A stretch of DNA of 8,415 nucleotides from Thiohalocapsa sp. (GTDB taxonomy: Bacteria; Pseudomonadota; Gammaproteobacteria; Chromatiales; Chromatiaceae), in the NCBI RefSeq assembly GCF_019695415.1, contig NZ_JAIFKJ010000373.1, forward strand, positions 1-8,415, given 5' to 3'. The position numbers were made by a program, and so were the translations under genes. Below, piece after piece: positions 6,782 to 8,415 of this stretch; position 1 is the first letter of the stretch; each line of letters opens with the position of its first letter. The notes under the pieces are model-generated. The model did no database searches. It was given only the letters and a program-made list of their open reading frames with translations, and was not told where the DNA came from.

Positions 6782-6799
6782 TTCACCACGAAGCACACG
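6782..6799. repeat. Short CACGAAG-type motif
   Basis: TTCACCACGAAGCACACG stands out as AT-richer than its surroundings and contains CACGAAG followed by CACACG. It resembles dispersed ACCACGAAGGACACGAAG-type repeats that I recall from some proteobacterial genomes. Only one unit is present in this window, so calling it a member of a repeat family is a guess. Confidence 0.2.
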
Positions 6800-6840
6800 T
6801 CGCCGGGGCCTCTCGCTCAACCCGTGGGCGAAGGCGCTGA

Positions 6841-7041
6841 CTTGCGTCCATATGGTCAAACGTTGTCGCACCGCGGCGTCTCGCCGATACTGAGGTCTGC
6901 GACTCATCGAAGCTCGACGACAAGGAGTATCGCGGCGTACCGGACTGGCTCATCGAGGTGCTGTCGCCGGCGACCGCTGGCCATGACCAGGTCCGGAAGC
7001 TCGCACTCCATGAGCGCCGCGGCGTCAAAGAATACTGGTTC
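6841..7041 (+). pseudogene. Uma2-family (DUF820) endonuclease fragment
   Basis: Translation in the frame of TGC at 6898 gives VCDSSKLDDKEYRGVPDWLI, then EVLSPATAGHDQVRK and HERRGVKEYWF. This is a close match to the C-terminal core of Uma2/DUF820 proteins, a PD-(D/E)XK nuclease-like family of unclear physiological role. The PDW...IEVLSP region, with the presumed catalytic Glu, is intact. The N-terminal part is missing: an in-frame TGA lies at 6838-6840 and there is no start codon. Homology stops at EYWF (to 7041), where the family normally continues with a short hydrophobic segment. Upstream in the same frame, 6760-6837 reads ELSPERAVHHEAHVAGAS, which vaguely recalls the family's N-terminal SPxPxxxHQ region and may be an eroded piece. 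The fragment fills most of the 336-base gap between the exonuclease and RND genes. The remainder of the gap, 6704-6759, shows nothing recognisable. Confidence 0.7.
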
Positions 7042-8415
7042 AGGCGCGCGCGGCAGCCGCTGCTTCGAGTTCCCGTTGGGTCTGGCGGGAGGCGACCAGC
7101 ACGTACACGCCGGGCACGATGAACAGCGTGAATAGCGTGCCGATGCCGAGCCCCGTGGTGATGACCAGACCGATGTCGAATCGGCTGACGGCGCCTGGGC
7201 CGCTTGCGGTGAGGAGCGGGATCATGGCGACGAGCATCGATACTGTGGTCATCAGGATGGGCCGCAGGCGAATCATGGCCGCCTTGACCACGGCGTCACG
7301 CTTGTCCAGCTCCTCGCGCTCGCGCAGCTGATTGGCGAACTCGACGATCAGGATGCCGTTCTTGGCGATGAGGCCGATGAGGGTAATCAGGCCGACTTGG
7401 GTGTAGATGTTCACGGTCGCAAAGCCAAGGAACAGAAACGCCATGGCGCCGGCGATGCTGAGCGGCACGGACATCAAAATGACGAACGGGTCCCGCCAGC
7501 TCTCGAATTGCGCTGCCAGCACCAGGTAGATCACCAGGATGGATAGGAAGAAGGTAATCTCCAGCGCCGCGCCCTCTTGGCGGAACTGGCGTGACTCGCC
7601 CTTGTAGTCGAAGCGGACATTGCGCGGCGCGACCTCGCGGGCGGTGGTCTCCAGATAGCCGAGCGCCTCGCCCAAGGATGTCAGCATCACGCCGGACAGC
7701 GTCACGGCATTCAGCTGTTGGAATTGCACGCGCTTGGACGGCACCACCTCTTCGCGCACGCTGACCAGCGTGGACAACGGCACCAGCTCGCCGGAGGCGG
7801 TGGCGATCTGGTAGTCCTGGATCTTCTCCAGGTCGTTGCGGGCGGCGTTCGGCACCTGGGGGATCACCTGGTAGCTGCGCCCGGCGAGGCTGAACCAATT
7901 CACGTAGTCTTGGTTCAGCATGGACGCGAGTGACTGCCCGAGGGCCCGCATGCTGATGCCGAGATCGCCGGCCAGGTCCCGGTCCACCTCGATGATGGTG
8001 CGCGGGCGGGTCAGCTTGATGTCCTTGTCCAAGAACATGAACTTGCCGCTCTGCATCGCGCGGCCGACGATCTCGTCGGCATAGCCAGCAAGCTCTTCCA
8101 CCGGGGCATCGGAGATCAGCACAAACTCCACTGGGATGCCCTGGCCCGGGGAGGGCAGGCTCGGGCGCGGGAAGGCCACGGTGTCAAAGCCGGCGATGCC
8201 GCCAAGCATGCCCTGAAGCTCCGGCTGCACGTCCATTTGGGAGCGCTCGCGCTCGGAGGGCTGGGGCATCTTGAAGCCGCCAAAGGTCGTCGCCGTGTCG
8301 CCCATGAAGCCTGCAATGATGAAGCTCTCCTGGTACTCCGGCACCTGCTCGAAGGTGCGTTGGAGCTGCTCCACGTAGCGCTTGTTGTAGTCCACGGTGG
8401 CAGTCTGCGGCGCCG
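7040..8415 (-). CDS. RND multidrug efflux permease (AcrB/MexB-like), C-terminal half
   Basis: This is an inner-membrane proton-driven pump subunit that works with a periplasmic adaptor and an outer-membrane channel to expel drugs or other compounds. The frame is open to the right edge, so the start lies outside; about 458 of an expected 1,020-1,050 residues are visible. Numbering from the GTG at 8395, residues 1-275 are the second periplasmic porter/docking region. Five hydrophobic segments follow at about 277-297, 303-326, 331-353, 379-396 and 407-435, matching TM8-12. Typical motifs are LAAQFESWRDPFVILMSVPL (292-311), QVGLITLIGLIAKNGILIVE (333-352) and RLRPILMT (376-383). The short tail (ELEAAAAARA) ends at a TGA that overlaps the Uma2 fragment on the other strand. 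The internal GTG at 8395 is only a Val codon, not the start. The adaptor gene is not in view, and the substrate cannot be inferred. Confidence 0.93.
   Translation of the reverse strand, partial: APQTATVDYNKRYVEQLQRTFEQVPEYQESFIIAGFMGDTATTFGGFKMPQPSERERSQMDVQPELQGMLGGIAGFDTVAFPRPSLPSPGQGIPVEFVLISDAPVEELAGYADEIVGRAMQSGKFMFLDKDIKLTRPRTIIEVDRDLAGDLGISMRALGQSLASMLNQDYVNWFSLAGRSYQVIPQVPNAARNDLEKIQDYQIATASGELVPLSTLVSVREEVVPSKRVQFQQLNAVTLSGVMLTSLGEALGYLETTAREVAPRNVRFDYKGESRQFRQEGAALEITFFLSILVIYLVLAAQFESWRDPFVILMSVPLSIAGAMAFLFLGFATVNIYTQVGLITLIGLIAKNGILIVEFANQLREREELDKRDAVVKAAMIRLRPILMTTVSMLVAMIPLLTASGPGAVSRFDIGLVITTGLGIGTLFTLFIVPGVYVLVASRQTQRELEAAAAARA

Noticed and set aside
6813..6831. Hairpin TCGCTC/GGGCGA as a terminator between the convergent genes
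   Set aside because: It has only six pairs including a G-U, and no T-run on either strand.
1..8415. CRISPR array, tRNA or rRNA genes, intact insertion sequence
   Set aside because: No regularly spaced direct repeats, no cloverleaf or rRNA segments and no transposase were seen on either strand.

Overview
The window is GC-rich, densely packed bacterial chromosome. The gene order rpsP-rimM-trmD-rplS, an SbcB-type exodeoxyribonuclease I and an AcrB-like RND pump all point to a gammaproteobacterium. The codon bias, together with a Uma2-family remnant, would suit purple sulfur or halophilic relatives (Chromatiales), but that placement is inference from general familiarity and not from a search.

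Layout, left to right. Positions 1-285 hold no recognisable gene. They carry a terminator-like hairpin (30-81) and two abutting inverted repeats (150-182) ahead of the first gene. Positions 286-2809 are a two-gene cassette: a circularly permuted ATP-grasp protein followed by an alpha-E protein, predicted to make or attach a peptide of unknown identity. Positions 2810-3078 hold a strong hairpin after the alpha-E gene, then a candidate promoter and a structured GC-rich leader. Positions 3079-5167 are the classic ribosome/tRNA maturation operon: S16, the 16S maturation factor RimM, the tRNA m1G37 methyltransferase TrmD, and L19. Ffh, which often heads this operon, is not next to rpsP here. Exodeoxyribonuclease I follows at 5264-6703 on the same strand from a TTG start. 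Positions 6704-7039 are a decayed stretch whose right part is a fragment of a Uma2 (DUF820) endonuclease-like gene. From 7040 to the right edge, on the minus strand, lies the C-terminal half of an RND efflux permease that continues beyond the window.

Functionally, the S16/RimM/TrmD/L19 block couples small-subunit assembly, large-subunit assembly and reading-frame fidelity. The ATP-grasp/alpha-E pair is the least understood part of the window. In many genomes this pair travels with a transglutaminase-like protease and sometimes a proteasome-like peptidase, and neither is visible here. The Uma2 fragment ends within two bases of the RND stop codon on the opposite strand, which marks a probable rearrangement junction.
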